From the NCBI GenBank assembly GCA_023399155.1, contig JAEWQP010000022.1, positions 434,001-498,000 of the forward strand: a stretch of DNA of 64,000 nt. The letters run 5' to 3'. Numbering within the stretch: position 1 is the first letter of the stretch; each line of letters opens with the position of its first letter. A model generated the notes under the pieces. The model was given only the letters and a program-made list of their open reading frames with translations, did no database searches and had not been told where the DNA came from. This document shows positions 24,965 to 33,923 of the stretch, piece after piece. Made by a program: the position numbers and the translations under genes. Source of the DNA: Verrucomicrobiota bacterium. Its GTDB lineage: Bacteria; Verrucomicrobiota; Verrucomicrobiia; Opitutales; Opitutaceae.

Positions 24965-26014
24965 TCATGCGGTCTGGAGGTGGGTGAGCGCGTGGCGGTA
25001 GATGTCCTCGCGGAAAAGCCGGCGTGCGAGGTCCGCGTTGTCACCGGGCTTGGCGGGCACCAGGCCGGAGGCGACCATGCGACGGATGAGCGCCATGCCG
25101 CGCTCGGATGACGGGACGTTCGTGTCGGCGCGTGCGAAACGGATGAAATCGGTCGCGGACTCCTGCCGGCCGCTGCCGCAGTCGAACGGGCCGACGAGCG
25201 CGGACGCGAGCACCGCTTCGGGCACGTTCAGGTACTCGGGGCGTGCCAGAAGCGGCACGAGCTCGGCGCGATTCTGCGATTCGTCGCACCAGGCGCAGGC
25301 CTCGATCAACGCCGAGACGAGGGCGATGTGTTCGTCGCGCCGCGCGGCCGCGAAGCGCGTCGATGCCAGCAGGACTTTCTCCATCGAGGCGGGTTCATCC
25401 TGTGCGCTGGACGCGACCACGACGCCAACGCCCTCGCGCACGCAGAGCGAGTTCCACGGCTCGCCCGCACAGAAACCGTCGATCGTGCCGGCGGCGAGGT
25501 TGCGGAACATCTGCGCAGGTGGGACCACCACGACGCGCACATCGCGGTCGGGTTCCACGCCACCGGCCTGCAACCATTCGCGCAGCATCAGGTGATGCGA
25601 CGACCAGGGGAAAACCACGCCGAACGTGAGCCTGCGTTCGCCGTGGCGGAGCCGGACCTCGGTGCGGAGCGCGGCCGCATCGTGCGCGCCGGCGTCCCAG
25701 AGCGAGCGGCTGAGCGTGATGGCGTTGCCATTCTCGCTGAGCACACAGGCAGTCATCACGTCCGAAGCCGGGCAGCCGAGTCCAAGTTGTGTGGCCACGA
25801 GCATCCCGGCGAGTCCGTGGGCGACATCGAGCTCGCCGTAGATCACCTTGTCGCGGAGCGTTGCCCAGCCGACCTCGCGGTGCAGCGTCACCTGGAGTCC
25901 ACGGCGGGCGAAGTGGCCGTGCTCGTGCGCGACGATGATCGGCGCGGCGTCAGACAGGGCGATGAAACCCAGCTGGATCGGGCGCTGGTGGATACCTGGC
26001 TGATGAGTGGGCAT
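24965..26014 (-). CDS. nasS: NasS/NrtA-like nitrate-binding protein, cytosolic
   Basis: A 349-residue protein of the NrtA/CmpA nitrate-binding superfamily (QLGFIALSDAAPIIVAHEHG, GLAGMLVATQLGLGC, GTIDGFCAGEPWNS). It has no signal peptide or lipobox and there is no ABC permease or ATPase nearby. This is the layout of NasS, the cytosolic sensor that holds the antiterminator NasT until nitrate or nitrite binds. No nasT (receiver-ANTAR) gene is visible in the window, so the partner is missing or elsewhere. It is first in the minus-strand nas cluster; the start has an aggt box 7-10 bp upstream. It is divergent from lysR. Confidence 0.85.
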   Translation of the reverse strand: MPTHQPGIHQRPIQLGFIALSDAAPIIVAHEHGHFARRGLQVTLHREVGWATLRDKVIYGELDVAHGLAGMLVATQLGLGCPASDVMTACVLSENGNAITLSRSLWDAGAHDAAALRTEVRLRHGERRLTFGVVFPWSSHHLMLREWLQAGGVEPDRDVRVVVVPPAQMFRNLAAGTIDGFCAGEPWNSLCVREGVGVVVASSAQDEPASMEKVLLASTRFAAARRDEHIALVSALIEACAWCDESQNRAELVPLLARPEYLNVPEAVLASALVGPFDCGSGRQESATDFIRFARADTNVPSSERGMALIRRMVASGLVPAKPGDNADLARRLFREDIYRHALTHLQTA

Positions 26015-26070
26015 TTTTGACCTGCCCCCTGCTTCAGCCGCCGCCATGCCGCCGGTGCCAACATGGCCCG

Positions 26071-26090
26071 ATTACTGCTCGGGGAAGAAT
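26071..26090. promoter_or_regulatory. Possible LysR operator in the nasS-lysR divergent region
   Basis: The sequence attactgctcggggaagaat is an imperfect dyad with ATT/AAT ends and falls in the 104-bp space between the two divergent start codons, where LysR-type regulators usually bind. The arms are only partly symmetric. Confidence 0.3.
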
Positions 26091-26118
26091 TTATCCGGAC
26101 GATGAACCGACCTCATGC

Positions 26119-27054
26119 ATGAAAGCCGCCACCCTCGATAGCCGGCAACTCCTCGCCTTCGTCGCCGTGGCGCGGCGCGGCAGCTTCACGCTCGCGGCCA
26201 AGGACCTCTTTCTCACGCAATCAGCCGTGAGCCACGCCCTCAAGGCACTGGAGGGCGAGCTGGGGCACCGGTTGCTCGACCGGGTCGGCAAGCGCGTATC
26301 CATCACCCAGGCGGGGGAGCAACTGCTCGTGCACGCGCAGCGCATCCTGGGCGAGATGGAGGCGGCTCGGGCGGGCTTGGATCATCTCGCGAACTGGGGG
26401 CACGGACGGCTCCGCGTGGGCGCGAGTGTGACGGCGTGCCAGTACCTGCTGCCGACGGTGTTGCGCGAGTTCCGCCAGAGTTTCCCCAAATGCGTGATAC
26501 GCATCGAGCCGGGCGATCACGGTCGCCAGCTGGAGCTCCTGCGCGAGGGCCAGGTGGATCTTGCCGTCATGCTGAGGCCCGAGGGCGACCGGGAGTTCAC
26601 CTTCGTGCCGATGTTCGAGGATCAGCTGTGTTTCGTCACCTCGCCGCTCCACGCCTGGGCCGGGCTGCAGCAGGTGCCGCGCGCCCAGGTGACGCAGGAG
26701 ACGCTCATCCTCTACAACAAGTCCAGCCTCACCTTCCGGCTCCTCGCCGACTATTTCCGCGAGGAGAAGGTCGCGCTGAGCAACTACATCGAACTCGGCG
26801 CGATGGAGGCGATCAAGGAGTTGGCCAAGACCGGCGTGGGCGTGGGCGTCATCGCGCCCTGGGTCGCCCGTGCGGAGATCGAGACCCGGTCGCTTGTATC
26901 CGTGCCGCTGGGTACGCGACCGCTCGTGCGGCAGTGGGGGGTCGGCTACCTGCGCGGCCGCCGGCTGGCCCTCGGCGAGGAGACGTTTGTCGGCCTCTGC
27001 CAGGAGGTCGCGCAGCAGGTGCAGGCGAGCAATCCCGTGCCGGCCTCGGCCTGA
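26119..27054 (+). CDS. LysR-family transcriptional regulator of the nas locus
   Basis: A 311-residue protein with an N-terminal winged helix-turn-helix (residues about 5-65: FTLAAKDLFLTQSAVSHALK, RLLDRVGKRVSITQAGEQLL) and a LysR substrate-binding domain (residues 90-300: LRVGASVTACQYLLP, LREGQVDLAVMLRP, GVGVGVIAPWVA). It is divergently transcribed from nasS, 104 bp apart, so it probably controls the nas cluster and itself. The effector is not predictable. ATG 26119 is chosen because the upstream in-frame extension is not family-like. Confidence 0.9.
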   Translation: MKAATLDSRQLLAFVAVARRGSFTLAAKDLFLTQSAVSHALKALEGELGHRLLDRVGKRVSITQAGEQLLVHAQRILGEMEAARAGLDHLANWGHGRLRVGASVTACQYLLPTVLREFRQSFPKCVIRIEPGDHGRQLELLREGQVDLAVMLRPEGDREFTFVPMFEDQLCFVTSPLHAWAGLQQVPRAQVTQETLILYNKSSLTFRLLADYFREEKVALSNYIELGAMEAIKELAKTGVGVGVIAPWVARAEIETRSLVSVPLGTRPLVRQWGVGYLRGRRLALGEETFVGLCQEVAQQVQASNPVPASA

Positions 27055-27142
27055 GGCCGCAGGGCGGGACGGCGCGGATCCGGTCGGTGCCGACGCATCC
27101 GTCCGGTTCCGGCGTGGGGCCTCGGGCCTCCGATCACAGCCC

Positions 27143-27955
27143 TCAGCCAAAGAGGCGGTGAAAATTCTCTTCCGCCGTGGAGGCGAGGGCCTCGAGCGGC
27201 CAGCCGCGCAGCCGGGCGAGTTCCTCGTAAGTGACCGCGAGATGGGCGGGATGGTTGGGGGCGCGTCCGGAGTCGTCCGGCGGAAGGGGGTATCGCGTGT
27301 ATTCAGGTGGCGGCGACATATCCGGCGCGTCGGTCTCGACGAGCAGGCGCTCGGCCGGGATGTGCCGGAATACCTCGCGCCGAGCGTGTTTCTTCGCCGC
27401 GAGATGCGCGGGATTGAACGAGAAGTAGGCGCCGAGCCTGGCGAACGGCGGCACCATCTCGGCGGATCCGCCATAGGCGTGGAGGAGAAAGCCCCGCTCC
27501 GGCAGCGGCGCGGCGCGCAGCAGGTCGAGCAACGGACCCCAGGCCTGGATGCAGTGGACCGTCGCGGCACGATTCTCGTCGGCTGCGAGCTGGAGCTGCG
27601 CCCGCAGGACCTCCCGCTGGTCGTCGAGATCGTGGCCTTCGATCCAGGTATCGAGACCGATCTCGCCCACGCCGGCCCGCGGGCCGGCGGCGTGGAGCGC
27701 GTCCCGGAGTTGGTCGAGCCACTGCGGCGTGCGCCCGGGCGCGTGCCAGGGATGCAGGCCGAGCGACACGTGCACCCATGGGCGCGTGGCGGCGAACGCC
27801 GTGACCTCCGGCCAGTCCTGCTCGTGCGTGCCGTTGACCATGGCGCCGGCACAACCGATCGATGCGAGCGCGCGATCGGCTTCCTCGCGGTGCGGCCGCA
27901 GGCGCGCGTCGTGCAGGTGATTGTGGGCGTCGAAGAGGCGGACGATTGCAGTCAT
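27143..27955 (-). CDS. TatD-family metal-dependent hydrolase/DNase
   Basis: A 270-residue TIM-barrel hydrolase. Metal ligands are visible in LFDAHNHLHD (His-x-His), GEIGLDTW (Glu), HCIQAWGPLL, LLHAYGGSAEM and VETDAPDMSPP (Asp). TatD proteins have 3'-5' exonuclease or deoxyribonuclease activity. It overlaps the upstream sufE-like gene by 4 bp (ATGA), so it is translated from the same message. It converges on the lysR gene. ATG 27955 begins directly before the first metal motif; the longer open frame upstream belongs to the sufE gene in another phase. Confidence 0.9.
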   Translation of the reverse strand: MTAIVRLFDAHNHLHDARLRPHREEADRALASIGCAGAMVNGTHEQDWPEVTAFAATRPWVHVSLGLHPWHAPGRTPQWLDQLRDALHAAGPRAGVGEIGLDTWIEGHDLDDQREVLRAQLQLAADENRAATVHCIQAWGPLLDLLRAAPLPERGFLLHAYGGSAEMVPPFARLGAYFSFNPAHLAAKKHARREVFRHIPAERLLVETDAPDMSPPPEYTRYPLPPDDSGRAPNHPAHLAVTYEELARLRGWPLEALASTAEENFHRLFG

Positions 27956-28383
27956 GGTTCGCGTGGCGCCGGGATCTGCCGACGGGCGCAGCCGCGGATG
28001 TGCTGCTGGAGCTGGCGCAGGCCGTTCAACCGCGTCGGGGTGATGAAGCGCTCCAGTCCGAGCGCGACCGCCACATCCGTCTCGTCGGTCGCGACCTCCG
28101 TGGGCGTTCGGCCGCTGGCGCGCGTGCAAATGAGCAGGGTGAGTCCGCGCAGAGTCGGTGCCTCGGCATCACCGCGGAACCGGCATCGGTCCGGGGTGGA
28201 TTCGTCGAGCAGCCAGACGGCCGACGTGCAGCCGGGGACGCGGTTTGCCGGCACGCGGGCCTCGACCGGCAGTGGCGGAACCCGTCGCGCCTGCTCGACG
28301 ATCCAGGAAAGGCGTTCCTGCGGGTCCGGTATGAGCGCGATGGCGACAAGAGGGTCGGATGGATGCGGAGTTGACGCGGCCAC
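27952..28383 (-). CDS. SufE-family sulfur acceptor protein
   Basis: SufE accepts persulfide from the cysteine desulfurase SufS for Fe-S cluster assembly. The conserved active-site segment is RVPGCTSAVWL (C52), preceded by RLSWIVEQARRVPPLP. The end of the fold carries NGLRQLQQHIRGCA. It is 143 residues from the GTG at 28383, matching SufE/CsdE length. That start is inferred from family length, because no ATG lies near. It is translationally coupled to tatD through a 4-bp overlap. No suf genes are adjacent. Confidence 0.85.
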   Translation of the reverse strand: MAASTPHPSDPLVAIALIPDPQERLSWIVEQARRVPPLPVEARVPANRVPGCTSAVWLLDESTPDRCRFRGDAEAPTLRGLTLLICTRASGRTPTEVATDETDVAVALGLERFITPTRLNGLRQLQQHIRGCARRQIPAPREP

Positions 28384-28618
28384 GGGACGTATTTTCGCCG
28401 GGTGGGTGACGGCTCGCAAGCCGGGTACGGCTCGTGCGGCGGGAAGGAAACGGATCTGCGCGGCGGGCGTGCACGCTCGCGCCACTCGCGCGCCGAGGGT
28501 GGGGTCGGGATTCAGGAAAAATTAGCCGCGAACCTCTGTTCCTCACCCAACCCGGCGCCGCCATCGTCGATAGGCGTGAGAGTCGACGCCTTACGCCGGC
28601 ATCCATTTCCGCTCTTCC

Positions 28619-29353
28619 ATGAAGTCGAACGTCACCGCCGCTTTCGTTCGCGTCCTGCGAGCCGGACTGCTGTCCGGGGTGCTCGCCGGTCTGTCGGGTT
28701 GTGCCCACCAGGTCTACAACGTGAAGGTTGACGCGATTCACAACCCGCAGGTGGCCACCGGCTTTTCGTATCGCCTGGTGGACCGGGAGGCGGCGCGCGC
28801 GCAGGTGGATCCCGATCACGCATCCGTCATGGGCTTGGTGCGGGCGGCGCTCGCCACGCGCGGCATGTACGAGGCGCCCGATCCGGCCCTGGCGGAGGTT
28901 GAAGTGATCGTCGACTATGGTGTCGGTCCCCAGCGGCTCAGGATCGAGAACTGCGATCCCGGCTGGGAGCCTTCCGCCGCGCGAGCGCCGCTCGCGTTGG
29001 TGCCCGTGAGAAAACCCGACGGCAGCCTCGGCTATGCGGCCATCCCGGCGGAGAGACTCGATTTCGACGGCACCTACCAGGGCGTGCCGGTGCTGCGCGG
29101 TGTGCATGTCTTCGAGAAGTTCCTCTCCATCACCGCGCGCGAGACGGAGCAGGCGGCGGGACGCCCGGGGCGGCCAGCCGAAGCCTGGCAGGTTCATGCG
29201 CGGCTCGAGGATCCCGGCGATTCGGTCCATGGGTACCTTCCGATCCTCGCCGGCGCGGCGGCCGATTACCTCGGCACGCAGAGTGACGGCCAGCAGGCGC
29301 TCCGGCTCCGTGACGATTCGCCGGTCGTGGCCCAGGTGGCCGGTGCGCGCTGA
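28619..29353 (+). CDS. Lipoprotein, DUF4136-like, tandem paralogue 1
   Basis: A 244-residue outer-membrane or periplasmic lipoprotein: the signal peptide ends in lipobox LSGC (C28). The mature domain has VYNVKVDAIHNPQV, GMYEAPDPALAEVEVIVDYG and VHVFEKFLSITARE. The same ordered motifs occur in the next gene, so the two arose by duplication. The style resembles DUF4136 lipoproteins, but I am not certain of the family. No catalytic residues are evident. The upstream 235 bp is gene-free. Confidence 0.75.
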   Translation: MKSNVTAAFVRVLRAGLLSGVLAGLSGCAHQVYNVKVDAIHNPQVATGFSYRLVDREAARAQVDPDHASVMGLVRAALATRGMYEAPDPALAEVEVIVDYGVGPQRLRIENCDPGWEPSAARAPLALVPVRKPDGSLGYAAIPAERLDFDGTYQGVPVLRGVHVFEKFLSITARETEQAAGRPGRPAEAWQVHARLEDPGDSVHGYLPILAGAAADYLGTQSDGQQALRLRDDSPVVAQVAGAR

Positions 29354-29380
29354 GCCGATCGCGTCGCGCGCACGACGCCA

Positions 29381-29408
29381 TTGCGCGGCGGCCGGAATCG
29401 CCTAGACT
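29381..29408 (+). promoter_or_regulatory. Candidate promoter before the second lipoprotein gene
   Basis: TTGCGC (29381-29386), a 16-bp spacer and TAGACT (29403-29408) lie 31 bp before the start codon. This gives the second paralogue its own promoter. Confidence 0.45.
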
Positions 29409-29439
29409 GCCGGGCCAAGAACGTTCCGGCATCATCCCC

Positions 29440-30108
29440 ATGCGCCCCGCCCTTCCCATCTTCCGGCCCGCCGTGCGTTTTTTATCGTTTGCCGCGTGCG
29501 CCTTGCTGCTCGCCGGCTGCGCGCGCGTCTACGACGTCAAGGTCGACGCGATGCGCAACCCCGAGGTGCACCCCGGCCACTCCTATCGGATCACCGTGAA
29601 GGACCACGGTCGCGAGGTCGGTGACGCGAAGCAGCAGCGCGCGGCTGCGCTCGTACGCAAGGCGCTAGCCGGGCATGGCATGTACGAGGCCGAAGATCCC
29701 GCGGACGCCGAGGTCTCGGTCGAGGTCGACTACGCGGTCGGTGCACAGCGCACCGTGGCGCAGAGCACGCCCGTGGATGATCAGTACTATATCTTCGATC
29801 GCTACGGCGGCCGGATTCCCTCGCGGCCCGTGCTGACCTCCGAGGTCACCGTCCAGACGGTGTACGAAAAGAAACTCACCATCGTCGCGCGGGAGAATGT
29901 GCCACCCGAAGACGGCAGGGAACGCCCGCCGCGCGAACTCTGGCGGGTGGAAGTGAGGGTCGACGACGCGAAGGATTCCGTCGACGAAGTGCTTCCCGTG
30001 CTGGTCGGCGCCGCGCTGGACCATATCGGCACCGACAGCGCGCAGGCCCGGAGCAAGCGCATCTCCGACAAGGACGAGCCCGTGAACTTCGTCAAGGGCG
30101 GGAGCTGA
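29440..30108 (+). CDS. Lipoprotein, DUF4136-like, tandem paralogue 2
   Basis: A 222-residue lipoprotein with lipobox LAGC (C27). It shares with the previous gene VYDVKVDAMRNPEV, GMYEAEDPADAEVSVEVDYA and TVYEKKLTIVAREN. It differs by lacking the Gly/Pro insert and by having a Tyr-rich segment (DDQYYIFDRYGGRIP). The separate promoter-like element upstream and the divergence suggest the copies are independently expressed. Function is unknown; similar lipoproteins sit on the inner face of the outer membrane. Confidence 0.75.
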   Translation: MRPALPIFRPAVRFLSFAACALLLAGCARVYDVKVDAMRNPEVHPGHSYRITVKDHGREVGDAKQQRAAALVRKALAGHGMYEAEDPADAEVSVEVDYAVGAQRTVAQSTPVDDQYYIFDRYGGRIPSRPVLTSEVTVQTVYEKKLTIVARENVPPEDGRERPPRELWRVEVRVDDAKDSVDEVLPVLVGAALDHIGTDSAQARSKRISDKDEPVNFVKGGS

Positions 30109-30114
30109 GCGGGC

Positions 30115-31308
30115 TCACCACACCGCGCAGACCAGCACCTTCAGGTAGCTACTTTCCGGATACGGAGCGAGTTCGGGATGGTCCGGACCGTGGCCGTGCG
30201 ACTCGAGGATCTGCACCGTTCGGCGCGTCCGGCCGCCGCACTCCGCGACGAGGTGCCGGAAGTCGGCCATGGTGACATGGCCGGAGCACGAACAGGTCAC
30301 GAGGATGCCGCCGGGCGGAAGCAGGCGCAGCGCCGCCTCGTTGATGCGCCGGTAGCCGACGAGCCCCTCCTTCACCTTGCGCCGGTCCTTCACGAAAGCG
30401 GGTGGGTCGAGGATGATGACATCGAAAGGCGGCGTGCCTGCCGGCTCGCCGCCGAGTCGCGCGAGGTAGTCCTTCACGTCGGCGCAGACGAACTCGAACC
30501 GCTCCCCGGGCAACCCGTTGAGGGCGACGTGCTGCCGCGCGGTCTCGAGGGCCCTGGCCGAGACGTCGACGCTCGTGACCTGCGTCGCTCCCGCGGCTCC
30601 CGCGTAGATCGAGAAGCCGCCGGTGTAGCTGAAGCAGTTGAGCACGCGCCGTCCTCGCGCGTAGCGCTGCAGTGCCGCGCGCTTGTCGCGCTGATCGAGG
30701 AAGAATCCGGTTTTCTGCCCGCCTGCGAGGTCGACGAGGAATTTGAGGTTGTTCTCGGTGATCTCGACCAACGGCGGCACCTCGCCATGGAGCACACCGG
30801 TGCGCGCGACCGCGCCCTCGATGGCGCGAACCTTCACATCCGAGCGTTCATAGATGCCCTTGGGCTGGAGCAGCCCGACGAGCACGCGCACGATCGCGTC
30901 GCGCCACACTTCGATGCCGCGCGTGTGGCATTGCAGGCACAGATAATCGCCGTAGCGATCGATCACCAGGCCGGGGATCAGGTCGCTCTCGCTGAAGATG
31001 AGGCGGTAGGCATTCGTGCCCGTATCCGAGAGCACGCGCTCGCGCAGATGAAGCGCACGCTCGAGGCGCCGGCGAAAGAAGGCGTCGTCGACCACTTCAG
31101 TCTCGTCCCAACCCCAGACGCGCACCGCGATCTGGGAATACCCGTTGAAGTAACCCAGCGCGAGAAATCGGCCATCAGGCGCCTCGATGCGTACCGGCGC
31201 CCCGGTTTCCAGTCCCTCAGGCACCGCCTGGAGCGCGCCGGCAAAGATCCACGGGTGCCGGGCGAGAACCGGGCCGATGCGCGCGGCGTGAACAGTGAGT
31301 GTCGTCAT
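30115..31308 (-). CDS. rlmI: Class I SAM-dependent 23S rRNA (cytosine) methyltransferase, RlmI-like
   Basis: A 397-residue protein with an N-terminal PUA domain (RHPWIFAGALQAVPEG), a central EEHEA-like region and a Rossmann methyltransferase domain (NCFSYTGGFSIYAGAAGA, SVDVSARALETARQHVALNG). The catalytic motif is DVIILDPPAFVKDRRKV, followed by GGILVTCSCSGHV. This is the RlmI/YccW layout that makes m5C in 23S rRNA. It ends 6 bp from the second lipoprotein gene (convergent), leaving no room for a separate terminator. Confidence 0.9.
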   Translation of the reverse strand: MTTLTVHAARIGPVLARHPWIFAGALQAVPEGLETGAPVRIEAPDGRFLALGYFNGYSQIAVRVWGWDETEVVDDAFFRRRLERALHLRERVLSDTGTNAYRLIFSESDLIPGLVIDRYGDYLCLQCHTRGIEVWRDAIVRVLVGLLQPKGIYERSDVKVRAIEGAVARTGVLHGEVPPLVEITENNLKFLVDLAGGQKTGFFLDQRDKRAALQRYARGRRVLNCFSYTGGFSIYAGAAGATQVTSVDVSARALETARQHVALNGLPGERFEFVCADVKDYLARLGGEPAGTPPFDVIILDPPAFVKDRRKVKEGLVGYRRINEAALRLLPPGGILVTCSCSGHVTMADFRHLVAECGGRTRRTVQILESHGHGPDHPELAPYPESSYLKVLVCAVW

Positions 31309-31500
31309 GAGCGGAAGTGGGAGGACGAATACGGAAGAACTGAGGTTGGAGAGACAGAGGACGGGAGATGAGAGCGGGGTGCAACGCGGATGCGGCTGAA
31401 ATCGCAGGGCTGCCCTCGATCGCGAGCACCTGAATACGGGCGCACGTCCAGCAGACCTGTCCTCCAGCCTCGGGCGTCCCGCCGCCGGGCCTCGTGTTCC

Positions 31501-32877
31501 TCAGCGATAGAGCCAGTACTTGCGGCTGCGTTCCTGAAAGGCGCGCGCCTGCTGTTCCCAGTCGGCGAAGATCCGCGCCACGTTGAGCCGCGCGCCGTCG
31601 CGTTTCAACTCGGCCCAGAGCGCATCAGAGCCGAAGTGTTTGTTGAACAAATCCGCCTCGTCGCGGGAGGCGGCCGCGAAGGGATTGCGACGCGGGGAGA
31701 GCGCTGCCGCCATCTGCATCATGTGCAGGCCGAGTTCGGTCGGCCGCCACGCATTCCAGTCGGCCACGTCGACATAGACGCCGCTCACGACCCGGGGTGT
31801 CTGGTCGCGTGCTCCAGCCGGGGCGGGGACCGTCACCTCGCGCGGGCTAAAACGCAGGCCGGGGATGTCGCGCGCCTGGAGCTGCCGCAGCAGCTCCGCC
31901 TGGGTGAGCGACGGATGGGTGAGCAGGCGGAAGGGAAACGGCGTGCCGATGCCGTGGCGGAAGCCGCCGATCTGCGAGCCGAGACCGGTCATCGGATAGC
32001 CGACCACGGCCGCGAAGCCCGCGACGTTGGGAGACGTTGGATACCAGGCGAGGCCGGTGTCGATCCAGCGCATCGACCGCGACCACCCGCGCATCGCGAT
32101 TACGGTCAGCCGTCCGCTCCGGCGCGCGGCCTCGGACACCTGGAGCACGCCGGGCTCGCTCACCGCGAAACGCGCGAGCTCACCCATGGTCAGGCCGTGG
32201 ACATAGGGCACCTGGACCGGGGCGAGGAAATTGATCCACGGCGCATCGAGGGGCGGACCGGATACTTTGAATCCACCGAGCGGATTCGGCCGGTCCAGGA
32301 TGACGACCTCCTTGTTGTTCTCGAAGCAGGCCTCGACCGCGAGACGCATCGACCCAATGAACGTGTAGCTGCGCGTGCCGATGTCCTGAAGGTCGATGAC
32401 CAGCACGTCGATCGGCGCAAGCTGTGCCGCGGTCGGCTTGCGTGTGCGGCCGGTGTAGAGCGAATACACGGGCAGGCCGGTGGCCGTGTCCACGTGGTCC
32501 TCAAACTTCACACCGGCCGGAATGGTGCCATAGATGCCATGCTCGCCGGCATAGAGGGCGACGAGGCGGTTGCGCTTGTCGCGGCGGAGTACTTCGAGCG
32601 TGGTCGTGCCGAAGCGGTTCACCCCGGCCGGATGCGTGAGCAGGCCGATGCGCTTGCCTCGCACGGCGGCAAAGTCCTGGCGCTCGAGCACGTCGATCCC
32701 GAGCATCAGGCCCTCGTCCGCGGGTTCGGCCGGTCGGGCGGGGACCTGGGCCGGCCGCGAGGGCGTGCGCGGTTCCCCGGGACGCGAGCCCGCCGTGCCG
32801 CAGGCAGCGAGCAGGAGCGTCGTGAGGACGGCGAGGTGAAGGGCAAAGGCTCGCGTAAGGTACGGCAGCGGGCGCAT
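31501..32877 (-). CDS. DUF1343 lipoprotein, NamZ-type exo-N-acetylmuramidase family
   Basis: This 458-residue protein has lipobox LLAAC after a signal peptide, a short Pro-rich spacer and a DUF1343 domain. Family blocks visible are GKRIGLLTHPAGVN, ALYAGEHGIYGT, DVLVIDLQDIGTRSYTFIG, ILDRPNPLGG and VPYVHGLTMGELA. Members such as NamZ release N-acetylmuramic acid from peptidoglycan fragments. The conserved EHG motif is intact. ATG 32877 places the lipobox at a normal distance; in-frame ATGs 30 and 42 bp further upstream would make the signal peptide too long. Confidence 0.88.
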   Translation of the reverse strand: MRPLPYLTRAFALHLAVLTTLLLAACGTAGSRPGEPRTPSRPAQVPARPAEPADEGLMLGIDVLERQDFAAVRGKRIGLLTHPAGVNRFGTTTLEVLRRDKRNRLVALYAGEHGIYGTIPAGVKFEDHVDTATGLPVYSLYTGRTRKPTAAQLAPIDVLVIDLQDIGTRSYTFIGSMRLAVEACFENNKEVVILDRPNPLGGFKVSGPPLDAPWINFLAPVQVPYVHGLTMGELARFAVSEPGVLQVSEAARRSGRLTVIAMRGWSRSMRWIDTGLAWYPTSPNVAGFAAVVGYPMTGLGSQIGGFRHGIGTPFPFRLLTHPSLTQAELLRQLQARDIPGLRFSPREVTVPAPAGARDQTPRVVSGVYVDVADWNAWRPTELGLHMMQMAAALSPRRNPFAAASRDEADLFNKHFGSDALWAELKRDGARLNVARIFADWEQQARAFQERSRKYWLYR

Positions 32878-32995
32878 CCACGGAGTTTCTGGGCTTCCCT
32901 GCGGCATGGGAAAGCGCAATCGGTGCGCTCATGCCGACATCCTCCCGCTCAAGGCACCCATGAGCCGAGCGAACGTGCGCGGAGCAGGGGCCGCG

Positions 32996-33601
32996 TCAGA
33001 GGTCGTGCTCGCCAGGCGCCGCGCCGAGGGTCATCAGGCGCGAGAACATCGAGCCAAACACCGGGAGCGTGGTGCGGAAATCATCGTGCGCGCCGCTCTC
33101 CCAGACCGTGCCCTCGAAATCGAGGCTCATGTACACCAGCGCAGGCGTCCCGGCTTTCGGAGCACGGCACCACCACGAGGCATTCGACACGGTGTTGAAC
33201 GTGCGCGCCGCCTGGGGATCGAGGCTGTCGTAGAATCGGATTGCGAGGGGAGTGCTCACCGGCGCGAGCGATTCGACGCCGTGCTCGAAGGTGTGGCACC
33301 AGGTGAAGCGCCCGGGCCCCGCGCCGCCGTCGCCGATACGAGGAAACTGGATACGCCGGTTGGCCTCGACGGTGAACCGTCCGGCAAGCGGCAGCCACCT
33401 GCCGCGAAACGGCGTCGCCATCTGGCCGCGCGAGAAGAAGCCGAGTTCCAGGGCACACCCGATCGGCAGCGGTTCACCGCGCGCATCACACAGCGGATGC
33501 TCGAGCGCCTCCACCACGACCTGCGTGGTGCGCGGCTCGCCCGGGGGCGCCGGTTGCGGTCGCTGGCGGAGGTTCACCTGGAGATCGTGGAGCGAGATCA
33601 T
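32996..33601 (-). CDS. Conserved-looking protein of unknown function
   Basis: A 201-residue soluble protein with no signal peptide. It begins MISLHDLQVNLRQRPQPA and contains GCALELGFFSRGQMATPFRG, FTWCHTFEHGVESLAP and YMSLDFEGTVWESGAHDDFR. The composition is mixed alpha/beta with several aromatic residues and looks like a real domain, but I recognise no family. It lies 118 bp upstream of the DUF1343 gene on the same strand and could be co-transcribed with it. Confidence 0.65.
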   Translation of the reverse strand: MISLHDLQVNLRQRPQPAPPGEPRTTQVVVEALEHPLCDARGEPLPIGCALELGFFSRGQMATPFRGRWLPLAGRFTVEANRRIQFPRIGDGGAGPGRFTWCHTFEHGVESLAPVSTPLAIRFYDSLDPQAARTFNTVSNASWWCRAPKAGTPALVYMSLDFEGTVWESGAHDDFRTTLPVFGSMFSRLMTLGAAPGEHDL

Positions 33602-33923
33602 GGTGCGGCGGTGAACAGCGGCGCGAAGCCCCGGTTGGCGTGCAAATCCGGGCCATGGCGGGAGCACCCCACGGCGCCCGGACGGGTGTCGGCGCGGCGA
33701 GAACGCGCAACGCTGCTGGAATGGGGGAACCTCACCGTTTTTTCGCATCGGCATCCGGCGGCCCGGCTCGATGACGGTCTGCGGGATTTACCCGACTTTG
33801 AATCTGAGGCGCACCGGGCCCGGTGCCGGGCCGGCGTATTACATTCCTTTCTCATCCGTATCACCCCGTACGGAAACAAATCGCCCCGCATCAGAAGCCC
33901 GCGATCCGGGCGTAGATTTTACC
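33602..33923. other. Intergenic, 322 bp, divergent promoter region
   Basis: It lies between the divergent unknown-function and TonB-C genes, so it should carry both promoters. A GC-rich palindrome ggcccggtgccgggcc is at 33817-33832. I see no convincing -35/-10 pair and no further gene. Confidence 0.4.
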
